From NCBI RefSeq assembly GCF_001180205.1, contig NZ_CVSU01000045.1:1-45645 (forward strand): DNA of 45,645 bases, written 5' to 3'. Numbering within the stretch: the first letter of the stretch is position 1; every line of letters begins with the position of its first letter. This document shows positions 17,656 through 29,428 of this stretch, piece by piece. The notes beneath the pieces were generated by a model that was not told the origin of the DNA, ran no database searches, and saw only the letters and a program-made list of their open reading frames with translations. The stretch is from Candidatus Pelagibacter communis (GTDB lineage: Bacteria; Pseudomonadota; Alphaproteobacteria; Pelagibacterales; Pelagibacteraceae). A program made the position numbers and the translations under genes.

Positions 17656-20574
17656 TTAATCAAATACCTTTTTAATTATTTCTTGTTGTTGAGAATTATG
17701 CCTTTTGGCATATCCTGTTGCAGGAGTTGCGTCTGGGCTTCTTCCTATATAAGAAATTTTATTATTATTAGCCTTTAAAGTGTCTAATGTCCATTGGATA
17801 TAATCTCTAACTGAAAACCAAGCACCCATATTTTTTGGTTCTTCTTGACACCAAAAGAATTCGGCATTTTTAGAGTATGGTTTTAACTCCTTAACCAAAG
17901 CTTTTGCTGGAAATGGATACAATTGTTCAATTCTATACATCACTACATCATCTCTTTTAAGCTTTTCTCTGGCGTCTAACAAATCAAAATATACTTTTCC
18001 AGAACAAAGGATTACTTTTCTTATTTTAGAACTTTCTTTTAGTTTAATAAATCCTTTAGACTTAGGATCTATAGCATGATCCCACAATACTCTATGGAAA
18101 GTATTTTTTTTGTTAAAATCTTCTAAATTTGAAACACAATACTTATTTCTTAATAATGATTTTGGTGTCATTATGATTAGTGGCTTTCTGAAACTCCTAT
18201 GCATTTGTCTTCTTAAAGCATGAAAATAATTTGCTGGGGTTGTGCAGTTCATTACTTGCATATTATCGTTTGAGCATAGTTGTAAAAATCTTTCTAATCT
18301 TGCTGAAGAATGTTCTGGTCCTTGTCCTTCATATCCGTGAGGTAACAACATTACTATGCCAGATGCTCTATTCCATTTTCTCTCACCAGATGCAATAAAT
18401 TGATCAATTACTACTTGAGCTCCATTAGCAAAGTCACCGAATTGTGCTTCCCAAAGAGTAAGTGTGTTTGGCTCTACTAGACTATAACCATATTCAAAAC
18501 CTAAAACTGCAAGTTCAGATAAAAAACTATCTACTACTTCAAATTGCTTTTGATTTTTAGAAATATTATTAAGAGGAATATACCTAGAATTATCTATTTG
18601 ATTTCTTAAAACAGAATGTCGTTGACTGAATGTTCCTCTTCCAGAGTCTTGCCCTACAAGCCTAACTGGATATCCCTCTTCAAGCAAAGATCCAAAAGCT
18701 AAAGACTCAGCTGAAGACCAATCGATTCCAGTACCTTTTTCGACACTTTCTTTTCTGGCATTAAATATTTTAGAGATAGTCTTGTGAATATTTTTTTCCT
18801 CAGGAATGCTATTTATTTTACCTGAGATTATTTTTAATTTATTTTCATCAAAACCTGTTATACCCCTCTTATCTTTGCCTCTTTCAGGTTTATATCTTGA
18901 CCATGTTCCCTCAAACCATTCTATTTTAGGTTTATAATCTTTTGCACTTTTGTATTGTTCATCAAGTAAATCTTTAAATGATTTAACGTTATGATTCAAT
19001 AATTCTTCAGTTATAGATTTTTCGTTTACTAATTTATTTCCATAAATTTTGTAAACACTGGGATGAGATCTAATTTTTTTATACATTAAAGGTTGAGTAA
19101 ATGAAGGTTCATCACCCTCATTATGTCCAAATCTTCTATAACAAATTAAATCTACTACAACGTCTCTATTAAATTTTAATCGAAATTCTGTTGCTATTCT
19201 AGTTGCATAAACAACTGCTTCTGGATCATCACCATTAACATGAAGAATTGGAGCCTCTACCATTTTTGCAACATCAGATGGATAAGGTGAAGACCTCGCA
19301 AATCTTGGACTAGTAGTAAATCCTATCTGGTTATTAACAATAATATGAATTGTTCCTCCAGTGTTATGCCCTGGTAGTCCAGACATTGCAAAACATTCTG
19401 CTACAACTCCTTGACCAGCAAAGGCTGCATCCCCATGAATGAGAATAGGTATAACTTTATTTCTTTCACGGTCTTTATGAAAAAATTGTTTGGCTCTTGT
19501 TTGACCTAAAACAACTGGGTTAACAGCTTCTAAATGAGAGGGATTATCTGTCAAACTGACATGTACTGAATTTCCATCAAATTCTCTATCAGACGACGCT
19601 CCAAGATGATATTTTACATCTCCAGCACTATCTTCAGAGTCAGCACTAAACTCACCAGCAAACTCATTAAAAATTTTTTTGTAAGATTTTTGCAAAACGT
19701 TTGCTAAAACGTTAAGCCTACCTCTATGAGACATACCTATTTTAACTTCTTTTATATTATTTTGACCACCAATTTTTATTATCTGTTCAAGAGCAGGTAT
19801 TAAACTTTCGCCACCATCTAAACCAAATCTTTTTGTTCCCACATACTTTGTAGCTAAAAATTTTTCAAATCCTTCTGCCTGTACCAATTTATTTAAAATT
19901 GCCTCTTTACCATTTTTTGTAAATTGAAGTGCATTTTTATCTTGCTCTATCCTGTCCCTAAACCACTTTCTTTCATCTGGGTTTGAAATATGCATGAACT
20001 CATAACCTATTTTTCCACAGTAGGTTTTCTTCATAAACTTAAGTATTTCTTTTATATTTGCATATTTACGATTGATTACCCCGTTTAGAAAAATTTTCTT
20101 ATCATAATTTTCTTTTTTAAAACCATAAAAATCTGGATGAAGCTCATCTAGATATTCGGACTCTCTCATTTCTAAAGGATCAAGATCTGCTAATAAATGT
20201 CCTCTTAGTCTATATGCTCTAATTAATGCTACAGCACTAATAGAATCTTTGTTTGAGTCAGCAAGTAATTGAAAATTAAATTTTTCTGAAGTGTCTAATT
20301 TGACATTATCAAAATCATTTTTATCTTGTTCTTCTATTTTTTTTTGTAATTCATCAATATCAATCTTTTTTTTAGTAGGTCCCCATGATGGCCCATTAAT
20401 TTCTTTTGCTATAACATTTAATTCTTCACCAATTCCCTCAAAATAATTTGCCCAACTTTCTGGAAGATCAGCATCTTTATTTACAAACTTTAAATACATT
20501 TCTTCTATAAATGCACTATTAGATTTGTTTAAAAATGAAGTTTTTTCGAAATCAAGATTTTTTGATGAAGACAT
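17656..20574 (-). CDS. sucA: 2-Oxoglutarate dehydrogenase E1 component
   Basis: Thiamine-diphosphate-dependent decarboxylase that makes succinyl-lipoyl groups from 2-oxoglutarate. The 972 residues include the N-terminal E2-binding helix ([18 protein letters not shown] near 29-46), [43 protein letters not shown], the ThDP-binding [13 protein letters not shown], and the C-terminal transketolase halves ([30 protein letters not shown]). Full length. It follows sucD after 34 bases, one of the larger gaps in the operon. Confidence 0.97.
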   Translation of the reverse strand: MSSSKNLDFEKTSFLNKSNSAFIEEMYLKFVNKDADLPESWANYFEGIGEELNVIAKEINGPSWGPTKKKIDIDELQKKIEEQDKNDFDNVKLDTSEKFNFQLLADSNKDSISAVALIRAYRLRGHLLADLDPLEMRESEYLDELHPDFYGFKKENYDKKIFLNGVINRKYANIKEILKFMKKTYCGKIGYEFMHISNPDERKWFRDRIEQDKNALQFTKNGKEAILNKLVQAEGFEKFLATKYVGTKRFGLDGGESLIPALEQIIKIGGQNNIKEVKIGMSHRGRLNVLANVLQKSYKKIFNEFAGEFSADSEDSAGDVKYHLGASSDREFDGNSVHVSLTDNPSHLEAVNPVVLGQTRAKQFFHKDRERNKVIPILIHGDAAFAGQGVVAECFAMSGLPGHNTGGTIHIIVNNQIGFTTSPRFARSSPYPSDVAKMVEAPILHVNGDDPEAVVYATRIATEFRLKFNRDVVVDLICYRRFGHNEGDEPSFTQPLMYKKIRSHPSVYKIYGNKLVNEKSITEELLNHNVKSFKDLLDEQYKSAKDYKPKIEWFEGTWSRYKPERGKDKRGITGFDENKLKIISGKINSIPEEKNIHKTISKIFNARKESVEKGTGIDWSSAESLAFGSLLEEGYPVRLVGQDSGRGTFSQRHSVLRNQIDNSRYIPLNNISKNQKQFEVVDSFLSELAVLGFEYGYSLVEPNTLTLWEAQFGDFANGAQVVIDQFIASGERKWNRASGIVMLLPHGYEGQGPEHSSARLERFLQLCSNDNMQVMNCTTPANYFHALRRQMHRSFRKPLIIMTPKSLLRNKYCVSNLEDFNKKNTFHRVLWDHAIDPKSKGFIKLKESSKIRKVILCSGKVYFDLLDAREKLKRDDVVMYRIEQLYPFPAKALVKELKPYSKNAEFFWCQEEPKNMGAWFSVRDYIQWTLDTLKANNNKISYIGRSPDATPATGYAKRHNSQQQEIIKKVFD

Positions 20575-20608
20575 CTTTTTATTAAATATATCCCTCTAAT
20601 ATTTTTTT

Positions 20609-21484
20609 TCAATTAGACAGTTTATCAAATAAAGTTTTTCCAATAATTGATGGTGATTTGGCAACTGTAATACCACATTCTTCCATTTTTTTTATTTTAT
20701 CTTCAGCTCCACCCTTGCCACCTGATATAATGGCACCAGCATGCCCCATTCTCCTTCCTGGAGGAGCAGTAATTCCAGCAATAAATCCAACAATTGGTTT
20801 TTTGATCTTATGATTTTTTATAAATTCAGCCGCTTCTTCTTCAGCTGTTCCACCAATTTCACCTATCATTAAAATAGATTCTGTTTCAGAGTCATTTAAA
20901 AATAAATCTAAACAATCTATAAAATTTGTTCCATTAATAGGATCACCACCAATACCAATACAAGTTGATTGACCAAGTCCATTTTCAGTTGTTTGGGCTA
21001 CTGCTTCATATGTCAATGTTCCTGACCTTGATACAATTCCAACACTTCCTCTTTTGTGAATACTTCCCGGCATAATCCCAATTTTACATTCATCTGGTGT
21101 GATTATTCCTGGACAATTAGGTCCAATTAATCTGCTACTAGATCCACTTAATTTTTGTCTGACCTTAAGCATATCCTGAATTGGAATACCCTCTGTTATA
21201 CAAACAATTAGTTCAACTGATGCATCAATAGCTTCAATGATTGCTGCTGCTGCAAATTTAGCAGGTACATAAATCATAGTTGCATCCGCTCCTACTTCAT
21301 TTTTTGCCTCTAAAACGCTATTAAAAACTGGTCTGTCTAAATGTTTTTGTCCACCTTTCTTTGGCGTAACTCCACCAACAAGATTGGTTCCATATTTTAT
21401 AGCCTGCTCTGAATGAAATGTTCCGTGTGAGCCAGTAAATCCCTGACAAATTACTTTAGTATTTTTATTTACCAAAACCGACAT
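20609..21484 (-). CDS. sucD: Succinyl-CoA synthetase alpha subunit
   Basis: With SucC it converts succinyl-CoA to succinate with substrate-level phosphorylation. The 291 residues carry the CoA-binding fold ([19 protein letters not shown] near 16-34), the SRSGTLTYE motif, and the catalytic phosphohistidine in [14 protein letters not shown] near 245-258. It begins one base after the sucC stop. Confidence 0.97.
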   Translation of the reverse strand: MSVLVNKNTKVICQGFTGSHGTFHSEQAIKYGTNLVGGVTPKKGGQKHLDRPVFNSVLEAKNEVGADATMIYVPAKFAAAAIIEAIDASVELIVCITEGIPIQDMLKVRQKLSGSSSRLIGPNCPGIITPDECKIGIMPGSIHKRGSVGIVSRSGTLTYEAVAQTTENGLGQSTCIGIGGDPINGTNFIDCLDLFLNDSETESILMIGEIGGTAEEEAAEFIKNHKIKKPIVGFIAGITAPPGRRMGHAGAIISGGKGGAEDKIKKMEECGITVAKSPSIIGKTLFDKLSN

Positions 21485-21485
21485 T

Positions 21486-22646
21486 TTATTTTATCGCCTC
21501 AACAATTTTCTTAGCAGCATCATCTAAATTTTCTGCAGAAATTAATTTTAATCCAGAATTATCAAGAATTTCTTTTCCCTCCTTGAAATTTGTACCTGCT
21601 AATCTTACAACCAAAGGTACACTAATATTAATTTCTTTAGCTGCATCAACTACTCCTTGGGCAAGGACATCACATCTCATTATTCCTCCAAAAATATTAA
21701 TCAAAATACCTTTAACATTTCTATCTGAGAGAATTATTTTTAATGCAGCAGATACTTTTTCTTTGGATGCGCCACCGCCTACATCTAAAAAATTTGCTGG
21801 CTCTTTACCATACAATTTAATTATATCCATAGTTGCCATTGCTAATCCTGCTCCATTTACCATACAGCCAATACTTCCATCTAGCTTGATATATGCAAGA
21901 TCATGCTTACTAGCTTCTATCTCGGTAGGATCTTCCTCGTTTAAATCTCTTAATTCAACAATTTCTGGATGCCTGAATAAAGCGTTAGAGTCAAAATTAA
22001 CTTTTGCATCTAAACAAACAATTTTTTCCTCTTTTGTCAAAATTAATGGATTTACTTCAACCATGTTTGCGTCAGTACCTACAAACATTTTATATATTGA
22101 TTTAATTAATGTTATTGCTTGTTTTTTTACGTCTTCATTTAAATTAAAAATATTAATTATTTTTTCACAATCTGAATCAGAAATTTCATCACCCATATCA
22201 ACTTTTGTAGTTATAATTTTTTCAGGTGAACTGCTTGCAACTTCTTCAATGTCCATCCCTCCTTGGTCACTTGATATAAATGCAATTTTAGAACTTGCCC
22301 TATCAACCAGGCACGATAAGTAAAATTCTTTATCTATATTTGATGATTCTTCTACGTATAATCTTTTTACCGCTCTACCTTCAGGGCCAGTTTGATGAGT
22401 AACTAGTGTTTTTCCAAGTAATTCTTTAGCTGCTACTGTTAGTTCCTCAATAGAGTTTAAAATTTTTACACCACCAGCTTTTCCTCTACCTCCAGCATGG
22501 ATTTGTGCTTTAAGCACATATTTCTCAGTTTTGAGTGCTTTTGCTTTTTGAATAAGTTCATCAACATTAAGCGCAAATACTCCTTCTGGAACTACAGCTC
22601 CATATTTTTTTAATATTTGTTTAGCTTGATGCTCGTGAATATTCAT
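21486..22646 (-). CDS. sucC: Succinyl-CoA synthetase beta subunit
   Basis: ATP-grasp subunit that binds the nucleotide. The 386 residues start [16 protein letters not shown] and contain [15 protein letters not shown] (nucleotide lid), VEVNPL (metal ligands) and the C-terminal FLDVGGGA and [13 protein letters not shown] segments. Length is normal. It follows mdh after two bases and precedes sucD. Confidence 0.97.
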   Translation of the reverse strand: MNIHEHQAKQILKKYGAVVPEGVFALNVDELIQKAKALKTEKYVLKAQIHAGGRGKAGGVKILNSIEELTVAAKELLGKTLVTHQTGPEGRAVKRLYVEESSNIDKEFYLSCLVDRASSKIAFISSDQGGMDIEEVASSSPEKIITTKVDMGDEISDSDCEKIINIFNLNEDVKKQAITLIKSIYKMFVGTDANMVEVNPLILTKEEKIVCLDAKVNFDSNALFRHPEIVELRDLNEEDPTEIEASKHDLAYIKLDGSIGCMVNGAGLAMATMDIIKLYGKEPANFLDVGGGASKEKVSAALKIILSDRNVKGILINIFGGIMRCDVLAQGVVDAAKEINISVPLVVRLAGTNFKEGKEILDNSGLKLISAENLDDAAKKIVEAIK

Positions 22647-22648
22647 TA

Positions 22649-23611
22649 TTATTTAGATAAATCAGGATCTATTTTATATGCAGCTTCCCATAAAGCTTTT
22701 ACAGCATCTATTGAATGCATAAATTCTTTTTTTTCTTTTTCATCTAAATCAATCTCTTCAATTTTTTCTACACCATCTTTTCCAATGACAACAGGAACAC
22801 CTGCATAAACATTTTTCACACCATATTCTCCATTTAATTGTACAGCGCAGGGTAATAATTTTTTCTGATCATTTAAATATGCTTCTGCCATTTGAACACC
22901 TGAAGCTGCTGGCGCATAAAAGGCTGATCCTTTTTCTAAATACTTAACTATTTCCGCACCACCATCTCGTGTTCTTTGATTAATTTCCTCAACTCTTTCT
23001 GAAGAAATCTTTCCATCCTTTACAAGATCCAACAACGGTTTACCTGAAATTTTTGTAAATCTTGGCATAGGAACCATGGTGTCACCATGACCACCCATAA
23101 CCATTGCCTCAATTTCTCTTACTGGCACATTAAGTTCTAATGATAAAAATAATTTAAATCTCGAACTATCTAAAATACCTGCCATACCAACAACTTTATT
23201 TGATGGCAAACCTGAAAATTTTTGAAATGCCATAACCATAACGTCTAAAGGATTGGTAATACAGATCACAAAAGCGTTAGGAGCATTTTTCTTTACCCCC
23301 TCAGCAACTTGTTTAATAATTTTTAAATTAATTCCAAGAAGATCGTCTCGGCTCATTCCAGGTTTTCTTGGAACACCTGCTGTAATTATAATTACATCTG
23401 AATCTCTTATATCCTCATAGTTATCAGTTCCTGAAAACCTAACATTGAAACCATCTACAGATGAAGATTGTGCAATATCTAATGCTTTTCCTTTTGCAAT
23501 ACCACTAGCTACATCAAATAAAACCACTTCATTTACTAATTCTTTTGTTCCTATTAAATGTGCAAGAGTTCCACCTATTTGGCCTGCACCAATTAAAGAT
23601 ATTTTTGTCAT
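22649..23611 (-). CDS. mdh: Malate dehydrogenase
   Basis: NAD-dependent oxidation of malate to oxaloacetate. The 320 residues belong to the LDH-like MDH class found in alphaproteobacteria: Rossmann motif GAGQIGG at 7-13, the substrate arginines in [14 protein letters not shown], and the catalytic His in GGHGDTMVP. It lies between mmsA and sucC in the TCA run. Confidence 0.97.
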   Translation of the reverse strand: MTKISLIGAGQIGGTLAHLIGTKELVNEVVLFDVASGIAKGKALDIAQSSSVDGFNVRFSGTDNYEDIRDSDVIIITAGVPRKPGMSRDDLLGINLKIIKQVAEGVKKNAPNAFVICITNPLDVMVMAFQKFSGLPSNKVVGMAGILDSSRFKLFLSLELNVPVREIEAMVMGGHGDTMVPMPRFTKISGKPLLDLVKDGKISSERVEEINQRTRDGGAEIVKYLEKGSAFYAPAASGVQMAEAYLNDQKKLLPCAVQLNGEYGVKNVYAGVPVVIGKDGVEKIEEIDLDEKEKKEFMHSIDAVKALWEAAYKIDPDLSK

Positions 23612-23620
23612 TTATTTCCT

Positions 23621-25114
23621 TTATTTCATTGTTGGCATAACAAATTCCGCATTTGATCGGACACCTGAAGGCCATCTGGATGTTACTGTTTTAAGTTTAG
23701 TATAAAATTTTATTCCTTCCATACCATGCATTCCACTATCTCCAAATAATGATCTTTTCCAACCACCAAAACTATGAAATGCCATTGGAACTGGGATCGG
23801 CACATTAATACCAACCATACCTACTTGAATTTTACTTGCAAAAGTTCTACCTGCATCACCGTCTCTTGTATAAATACTAACTCCATTTCCGTATTCATGG
23901 TCGTTAATTAATTTTGCAGCTTCTTCAAAAGTTTTTACTCGAACAACTGATAAGACTGGACCAAATATTTCCTCTTTGTAAATTCTCATATCTTTATTTA
24001 CATGATCAAACAAGCATCCACCTATATAGAAACCATTTTCATAACCTTGAAGTTTTAAACCTCTTCCATCAACCACTAGCTTTGCGCCTTCCTTGACACC
24101 TAAATCAACGTAACTTGTAACTTTTTCTAAATGTTCTTTTGTAACTAAAGGTCCCATTTCTGATGCTTTATCCATTCCAGGACCAACTTTTAAAGCTTCA
24201 GCTTTTTTTGATAATCTTGATACAAGTTCGTCACCAATATCTCCAACCGCAACCGCAACTGATTGAGCCATACATCTTTCTCCAGCTGAACCATAAGCAG
24301 CACCCATTAAACCATTTACTGCACCATCTAAATCACAATCTGGCATAACAACTAAATGGTTTTTTGCTCCACCCAAAGCTTGAACTCTTTTTTCATTTTT
24401 AGCTGAATTTTCATAAATATATTTTGCAATAGGAGTAGATCCTACGAAACTAACAGCTTTGATATCTTTGTTTTCCAAAATTGCATCAACAGCTTCTTTA
24501 TCTCCATTTATTACGTTAAATACTCCCTCTGGAAGACCCGCCTCAGAAAGTAATTCTGCTAATCTTATTGCGCAAGAAGGGTCTTTTTCTGATGGTTTAA
24601 GAATAAAAGTGTTTCCACAAGCTATTGCTATTGGAAACATCCACATTGGTACCATAGCAGGAAAATTAAAAGGTGTAATACCTGCAACAACTCCTAATGG
24701 TTGTCTGATTGACCAACTATCAACATTGGTTCCAACATTTTCTGAAAACTCACCTTTTAATAAATGTGGTATTCCACAAGCAAATTCTACCACCTCAAGT
24801 CCTCTAGTTAAAGAGCCTCTTGCATCTTCATAAACTTTTCCATGTTCTGAAACTATTAACTTCGTTAATTCATCAGAATTTTTTTCAATTAATTCTTTAA
24901 ATTTAAATATTATTCTAGCTCTTTGTAGAGCAGGTTTTAAAGACCAACTTTCAAATGCTTTTTTTGCTACCTCAACAGCACTGTCTAGATCAGATTTTGA
25001 AGCAAATCTTACCTCTGACTCTTGTTCGCCAGTTGCTGGATTAAAAACTTTTCCTTTTTTATCTGAAGATCCCGGAATTATTTTACCGTTTACGAAGTGT
25101 TCTATTAATTTCAT
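23621..25114 (-). CDS. mmsA: Methylmalonate-semialdehyde dehydrogenase (CoA-acylating)
   Basis: Oxidises methylmalonate or malonate semialdehyde to propionyl-CoA or acetyl-CoA with NAD and CoA. The 497 residues have the ALDH fold with nucleophile Cys281 in GERCMAQSVAV. The usual ALDH general-base glutamate is absent: the matching place reads LGGAKNH (247-253). That marks the CoA-dependent MmsA/IolA branch. It lies between sdhB and mdh, so its product can enter the TCA genes beside it. Natural substrates could include intermediates of valine, beta-alanine or propionate metabolism. Confidence 0.9.
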   Translation of the reverse strand: MKLIEHFVNGKIIPGSSDKKGKVFNPATGEQESEVRFASKSDLDSAVEVAKKAFESWSLKPALQRARIIFKFKELIEKNSDELTKLIVSEHGKVYEDARGSLTRGLEVVEFACGIPHLLKGEFSENVGTNVDSWSIRQPLGVVAGITPFNFPAMVPMWMFPIAIACGNTFILKPSEKDPSCAIRLAELLSEAGLPEGVFNVINGDKEAVDAILENKDIKAVSFVGSTPIAKYIYENSAKNEKRVQALGGAKNHLVVMPDCDLDGAVNGLMGAAYGSAGERCMAQSVAVAVGDIGDELVSRLSKKAEALKVGPGMDKASEMGPLVTKEHLEKVTSYVDLGVKEGAKLVVDGRGLKLQGYENGFYIGGCLFDHVNKDMRIYKEEIFGPVLSVVRVKTFEEAAKLINDHEYGNGVSIYTRDGDAGRTFASKIQVGMVGINVPIPVPMAFHSFGGWKRSLFGDSGMHGMEGIKFYTKLKTVTSRWPSGVRSNAEFVMPTMK

Positions 25115-25153
25115 GAATACGGTGTTTTAGATCAAAAATATCGAATAGTCTAT

Positions 25154-25933
25154 TTAAACATTAGCTGTTGCTAACATTTTTTTTATTTCAGCTATAGCTT
25201 TTGCTGGATTCAAGCCCTTAGGACATGCATTTGTACAATTTAATATTGTATGGCATCTATATAATTTTAATTCATCAGAAACTTTTTTTAATCTAGCTTT
25301 TCTCTCTTCATCTCTACTATCAATAATCCATCTATAGGCCTGTAGCAGAACTGCAGGACCTAAATATTTATCTCCATTCCACCAATAACTTGGGCAAGAT
25401 GTAGAACAACAGGCACACATAATGCATTCATAAGCACCATCAAGTTTTGCTCTATCTTCTTTAGACTGATAAATTTCTGTTGACTGTTTTGTTGAGTTAT
25501 TTTTTAACCAAGGTTCAATAGATTGATATTGTTTATATAAGCCATCTAAATCGCCGATCAAATCTCTTTTAACTTTTAAATGAGGTAGAGGATAAATATC
25601 GATGTCACCATCTATCTCTGCATGTGGAGTTGTACAAGCCAAGCCATTTTTTCCTCCCATATTCATAGCACAAGAGCCACAAACACCATGAGCACAAGAC
25701 CTTCTATAGGCCAATGTCGGATCAATTTCGTTTTTAATTTTATTTAGAATATCCAGTACCTTAGATGGGCAATTATCCATATCAACTTCGTATGTATCAA
25801 TTCTAGGATTTTCATCTGTCGATGGATCCCATCTATAAATATTTACTTTTCTTAAATTTTTAGATCCAGTTTTGTCTTTAAAATATTTGCCTTTTTTAAC
25901 CTCTGAATTTTTAGGTAAGCTTAGCTGAGCCAT
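25154..25933 (-). CDS. sdhB: Succinate dehydrogenase iron-sulfur subunit
   Basis: Electron-transfer subunit of complex II carrying [2Fe-2S], [4Fe-4S] and [3Fe-4S] clusters. The 259 residues show [10 protein letters not shown] plus a later Cys for the plant-type ferredoxin domain, then [12 protein letters not shown] and [17 protein letters not shown] for the C-terminal clusters. All cluster cysteines appear present. It shares one base with the sdhA stop. Confidence 0.97.
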   Translation of the reverse strand: MAQLSLPKNSEVKKGKYFKDKTGSKNLRKVNIYRWDPSTDENPRIDTYEVDMDNCPSKVLDILNKIKNEIDPTLAYRRSCAHGVCGSCAMNMGGKNGLACTTPHAEIDGDIDIYPLPHLKVKRDLIGDLDGLYKQYQSIEPWLKNNSTKQSTEIYQSKEDRAKLDGAYECIMCACCSTSCPSYWWNGDKYLGPAVLLQAYRWIIDSRDEERKARLKKVSDELKLYRCHTILNCTNACPKGLNPAKAIAEIKKMLATANV

Positions 25934-27708
25934 TAATATACTCGCTCTTGTGGTGGAAAATATTGAACTTCGTTTGTTAAAGTTGATTTGTGTACTTCTC
26001 TGTAACTTATCTTTGTATTTTTCCCATCACACCAAGCAAGAGTATGTTGCATAAAGTTTTCGTCATCTCTTTTTGGATAGTCATCTCTCGCGTGAGCACC
26101 TCTGCTCTCTTTTCTATGATATGCAGACTCTACAGTAGTTACTGCTTGTCTTATTAAATTATCAAATTCTAATGTTTCAACTAAATCAGTATTAAATACT
26201 AAAGATCTATCTTTAACTGAAATTGAGTCCATGCCATCATAAGTTTTTTTAATCTCATCAACACCTTCTTTAAGATTTTTTTCTGTTCTAAAAACTGCAC
26301 ATTTCGACTGCATCGTTTTTTGCATTGAAAGTCTAAGTTCAGCAGTACTATTATTTCCTTGTGCATTTCTAAGTTTATCAAATCTATCTAAACATTTTTG
26401 TGTTTCTGACTCAGGAATTTCCTCATGAGGTGTTCCTGGCTTAACTAATTCAGCTGCTCTTTTTGCTGCTGCTCTTCCAAATACCACTAAATCAATTAAA
26501 GAATTAGAACCAAGTCTATTTGCTCCGTGAACAGAGACACATGCCGCTTCTCCTATAGCCATTAGACCTGGAACAGTTTTTTCTGAGCCATTTACAGTTA
26601 ATACTTCTGCTTTATAGTTTGTTGGAATGCCGCCCATATTATAATGAACTGTTGGTACAACAGGGATTGGTTCTTTAGTTACATCTACATTTGCAAATAA
26701 TCTTGCTGCATCGGTAATTCCAGGAAGCCTGCTTTCAATAATATCTTTATCTAAGTGACTTAGGTTCAAATGAACATGATCTTGATCTTTTCCAACACCT
26801 CTTCCCTCATTAATCTCTATAGACATTGATCTGCTAACAACATCTCTTGATGCTAAATCTTTTGCATTTGGAGCATACCTTTCCATAAATCTTTCACCTT
26901 TAGAATTTGTAAGATAACCCCCTTCTCCTCGCGCACCTTCTGTTATTAAGGTACCGTGGCCATAAATTCCTGTTGGGTGAAATTGAACAAACTCCATATC
27001 CTGAAGCGGCAATCCAGCTCTTAAAACCATTGCATTACCATCACCAGTGCAAGTGTGTGCTGATGTTGCTGAATAATAAACTTTTCCATAACCACCTGTA
27101 GCAATAATTACTGAATGTGCTCTAAATCTATGAATTGTTCCATCATTCAAATTCCAAGCAATTAGACCTTTGCATTCTCCATTCTTCATCAACAAATCTA
27201 ATGCAAAATATTCTATAAAAAATTCTGTATTATGCTTTAACGCTTGTCCATATAATGTGTGTAAAATAGCATGTCCTGTTCTATCGGCTGCTGCACAAGT
27301 TCTTTGAACTATTCCGTTCCCATAATTTTTCGTCATTCCACCAAATGGTCTTTGATAAATTTTTCCCTCTTCAGTTCTACTAAATGGAACTCCATATTTC
27401 TCCAATTCTAAAACTGCTTTAGGTGCTTCTTTACACAGATATTCAATACTATCTTGATCACCTAACCAATCTGCACCTTTGACAGTGTCATACATGTGCC
27501 ATCTCCAATCATCTTCCCCCATGTTTCCTAGTGCTGCTGATATTCCACCTTGTGCAGCTGATGTATGACTTCTGGTAGGAAATACTTTTGAGATACATGC
27601 TGTTTTTAAGCCAGCCTCACTAAGCCCTACTGCCGCTCTCAAACCTGATCCACCTGCACCAAGTACAACAACATCGTACTCATGGTCTATAATATTATAT
27701 GCTTTCAT
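25933..27708 (-). CDS. sdhA: Succinate dehydrogenase flavoprotein subunit
   Basis: Oxidises succinate to fumarate using covalent FAD. The 591 residues have the Rossmann motif [12 protein letters not shown] near 17-28, the flavinylated histidine in [10 protein letters not shown], the FHPTGIYG and [11 protein letters not shown] motifs, and the conserved arginine region [12 protein letters not shown]. Full length. The start overlaps the sdhD stop by four bases. Confidence 0.97.
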   Translation of the reverse strand: MKAYNIIDHEYDVVVLGAGGSGLRAAVGLSEAGLKTACISKVFPTRSHTSAAQGGISAALGNMGEDDWRWHMYDTVKGADWLGDQDSIEYLCKEAPKAVLELEKYGVPFSRTEEGKIYQRPFGGMTKNYGNGIVQRTCAAADRTGHAILHTLYGQALKHNTEFFIEYFALDLLMKNGECKGLIAWNLNDGTIHRFRAHSVIIATGGYGKVYYSATSAHTCTGDGNAMVLRAGLPLQDMEFVQFHPTGIYGHGTLITEGARGEGGYLTNSKGERFMERYAPNAKDLASRDVVSRSMSIEINEGRGVGKDQDHVHLNLSHLDKDIIESRLPGITDAARLFANVDVTKEPIPVVPTVHYNMGGIPTNYKAEVLTVNGSEKTVPGLMAIGEAACVSVHGANRLGSNSLIDLVVFGRAAAKRAAELVKPGTPHEEIPESETQKCLDRFDKLRNAQGNNSTAELRLSMQKTMQSKCAVFRTEKNLKEGVDEIKKTYDGMDSISVKDRSLVFNTDLVETLEFDNLIRQAVTTVESAYHRKESRGAHARDDYPKRDDENFMQHTLAWCDGKNTKISYREVHKSTLTNEVQYFPPQERVY

Positions 27709-28034
27709 GTATTTAAGTTTAAAATTACAATTATTGTAATTACTGGGATTGTTATAGCAAAAAAATTTAGGACTTTGTTTGCGGCATTTTTGATTTTTTT
27801 ATCGTTAATATAGTCTTCAAAAACCTCACTTATAGTTAAAGCTGAAAAAAAATAAGCAATAACTAAAAATAACCCAATTAAGAATTTAGATGGTTGTGTT
27901 GTTAAAAAATTCACTATTTCCAAATAACTTTTATCATAAATATTCACTAAGTTTATAATAAACCAAAGCATTAAAGGTAATAAGATTGCAGAACTAATTT
28001 TTAAGAATAACCATTTTTTTGTTACTGGCAGCAT
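27705..28034 (-). CDS. sdhD: Succinate dehydrogenase membrane anchor SdhD, histidine-free
   Basis: 109-residue anchor with three predicted membrane helices (about 12-31, 50-70, 86-106). By ungapped alignment with E. coli SdhD, FEDYI (72-76) matches the quinone-site Asp82-Tyr83, while the haem ligand His71 falls on Phe63. The protein contains no histidine at all. It lies between sdhC (one-base overlap) and sdhA (four-base overlap), so identity rests on both context and the EDY motif. Together with the change in SdhC this suggests a haem-free complex II. Confidence 0.85.
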   Translation of the reverse strand: MLPVTKKWLFLKISSAILLPLMLWFIINLVNIYDKSYLEIVNFLTTQPSKFLIGLFLVIAYFFSALTISEVFEDYINDKKIKNAANKVLNFFAITIPVITIIVILNLNT

Positions 28035-28414
28035 TATATTAATCCTCTGCCAATTATATAAATTAGGATAGTTAAAATAATCGAGCCAAAAATAACTAGC
28101 AAACCTGTAATTCTTGTTGTTTGTAATTCAAATCCATAGCCCAAATCCATAATTAAGTGTCTTATTTCACTTAACATTTGAAAACTAAATGACCAGGTTA
28201 TTCCAATTAAAATAAATTTACCTAAAAAAGTTTCTAAAAAAATTTTTATAATTTGATAATTACTTTCTCCTAGAAGCATTAATGCAAACCAAATACAAAT
28301 TAATGTAATTGCAAAAAAATTAATTATTCCTGTAATTCTATGTGAAATAGATACTAATGAAGAAATATGCCATTTATATATCTGTATGTGTGGTGATAAA
28401 GGTCTGTTTTCCAT
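28034..28414 (-). CDS. sdhC: Succinate dehydrogenase cytochrome b556 subunit SdhC, haem-ligand position altered
   Basis: 126-residue membrane anchor with three hydrophobic helices. SLVSISHRITGI (19-30) matches the E. coli segment containing quinone-site Ser27 and Arg31 (here Ser22 and Arg26). The second conserved region normally reads H-x-x-x-GIRH; here it is Q79-M-L-S-E-I-R-H86. The axial haem ligand (E. coli His84) is therefore Gln79, while the later, non-ligand His is kept. It is first of sdhCDAB, three bases after asd. Confidence 0.92.
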   Translation of the reverse strand: MENRPLSPHIQIYKWHISSLVSISHRITGIINFFAITLICIWFALMLLGESNYQIIKIFLETFLGKFILIGITWSFSFQMLSEIRHLIMDLGYGFELQTTRITGLLVIFGSIILTILIYIIGRGLI

Positions 28415-28417
28415 ATA

Positions 28418-29413
28418 TTATTTTGAATTAATAACTGTTTCAGCAATTTCAACTGAATTAAGCGCAGCACCTCTCAATAGGTTGTCTGACACAATCCACA
28501 AATTTAATGAATTTTTTTTTGTTTTGTCTTCCCTAATTCTAGATATAAATGTCTCATCACTTCCTGCTGCTTCAAATGGTGTGCTATAACCTCCATTTTC
28601 TCTTCTATCGATAACCTCACAACCATCTGCTTTACTTAAAACATCTCTCACTTTTTCTAAAGTATATGGTTTTTCAAATTCTATATTTACAGACTCCGAA
28701 TGAGATACTAAAACAGGAATTCTCACACATGTAGCTGTAAGTTCAATTGAATCATCTAAGATTTTTTTTGTTTCATTTGTCATTTTTAACTCTTCTTTTG
28801 TATATCCATCATCAGCAAAAACATCGATATGTGGAATAACATTAAAAGCGATTTGTTTAGTAAAATTTTTTGACTCTATTTTTTTTCCATCTAAATATTG
28901 TTTAGTTTGATCAATTAATTCGTCCATTGGACTTTTGCCACCACCTGAAACAGATTGGTAAGTTGAAACTACAACTCTTTTAATTTTAAATAAATTATGT
29001 AGTGGTTTAAGTGCTATAACAAGTTGTGCTGTAGAACAATTTGGATTGGCAATAATATTTTTTTTCATATTTTTAATTTCGGATGCATTCACTTGTGGAA
29101 CGATCAATGGAACATCTGGATCCATCCTAAAAAAACTTGAATTATCTATTACAATTGTGTGCTTGGCAGCCTTTTCTGCAAATTTTTCAGCAATTGTTCC
29201 TCCTGCTGCAAAAAAAGTTATATCTGCTTTTGAAAAATCATATGTCTCTAAATTTTCAATAACATACTCTTTATCTCTAAAAGAGATTTTTTTTCCTGCA
29301 CTTTTTTCTGAGGCAACTAAATATAGATTATCAAACTTGAAGTTTTTTTTATCAAATACTTCAAGAGTTTTCCTCCCAACATTTCCTGTTGCACCTACTA
29401 TAGCTATGTTCAT
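28418..29413 (-). CDS. asd: Aspartate-semialdehyde dehydrogenase
   Basis: NADPH-dependent reduction of aspartyl phosphate in the lysine/threonine/methionine branch. The 331 residues have the nucleotide-binding VGATGNVGRKTLEV near 5-18, the catalytic Cys in NPNCSTAQ, and the SVSGGGKSPMDEL segment. It stands 15 bases after dmdA and three before sdhC, so it is probably co-transcribed with both. dapF, a later enzyme of the lysine branch, is at 41105. Confidence 0.95.
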   Translation of the reverse strand: MNIAIVGATGNVGRKTLEVFDKKNFKFDNLYLVASEKSAGKKISFRDKEYVIENLETYDFSKADITFFAAGGTIAEKFAEKAAKHTIVIDNSSFFRMDPDVPLIVPQVNASEIKNMKKNIIANPNCSTAQLVIALKPLHNLFKIKRVVVSTYQSVSGGGKSPMDELIDQTKQYLDGKKIESKNFTKQIAFNVIPHIDVFADDGYTKEELKMTNETKKILDDSIELTATCVRIPVLVSHSESVNIEFEKPYTLEKVRDVLSKADGCEVIDRRENGGYSTPFEAAGSDETFISRIREDKTKKNSLNLWIVSDNLLRGAALNSVEIAETVINSK

Positions 29414-29428
29414 TTTAAAGTTGTTATA

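Noticed and set aside
21583-22323. 246-residue plus-strand reading frame opposite sucC
   Set aside because: Antisense shadow of a well-conserved gene; no recognisable protein and no spacing signals.
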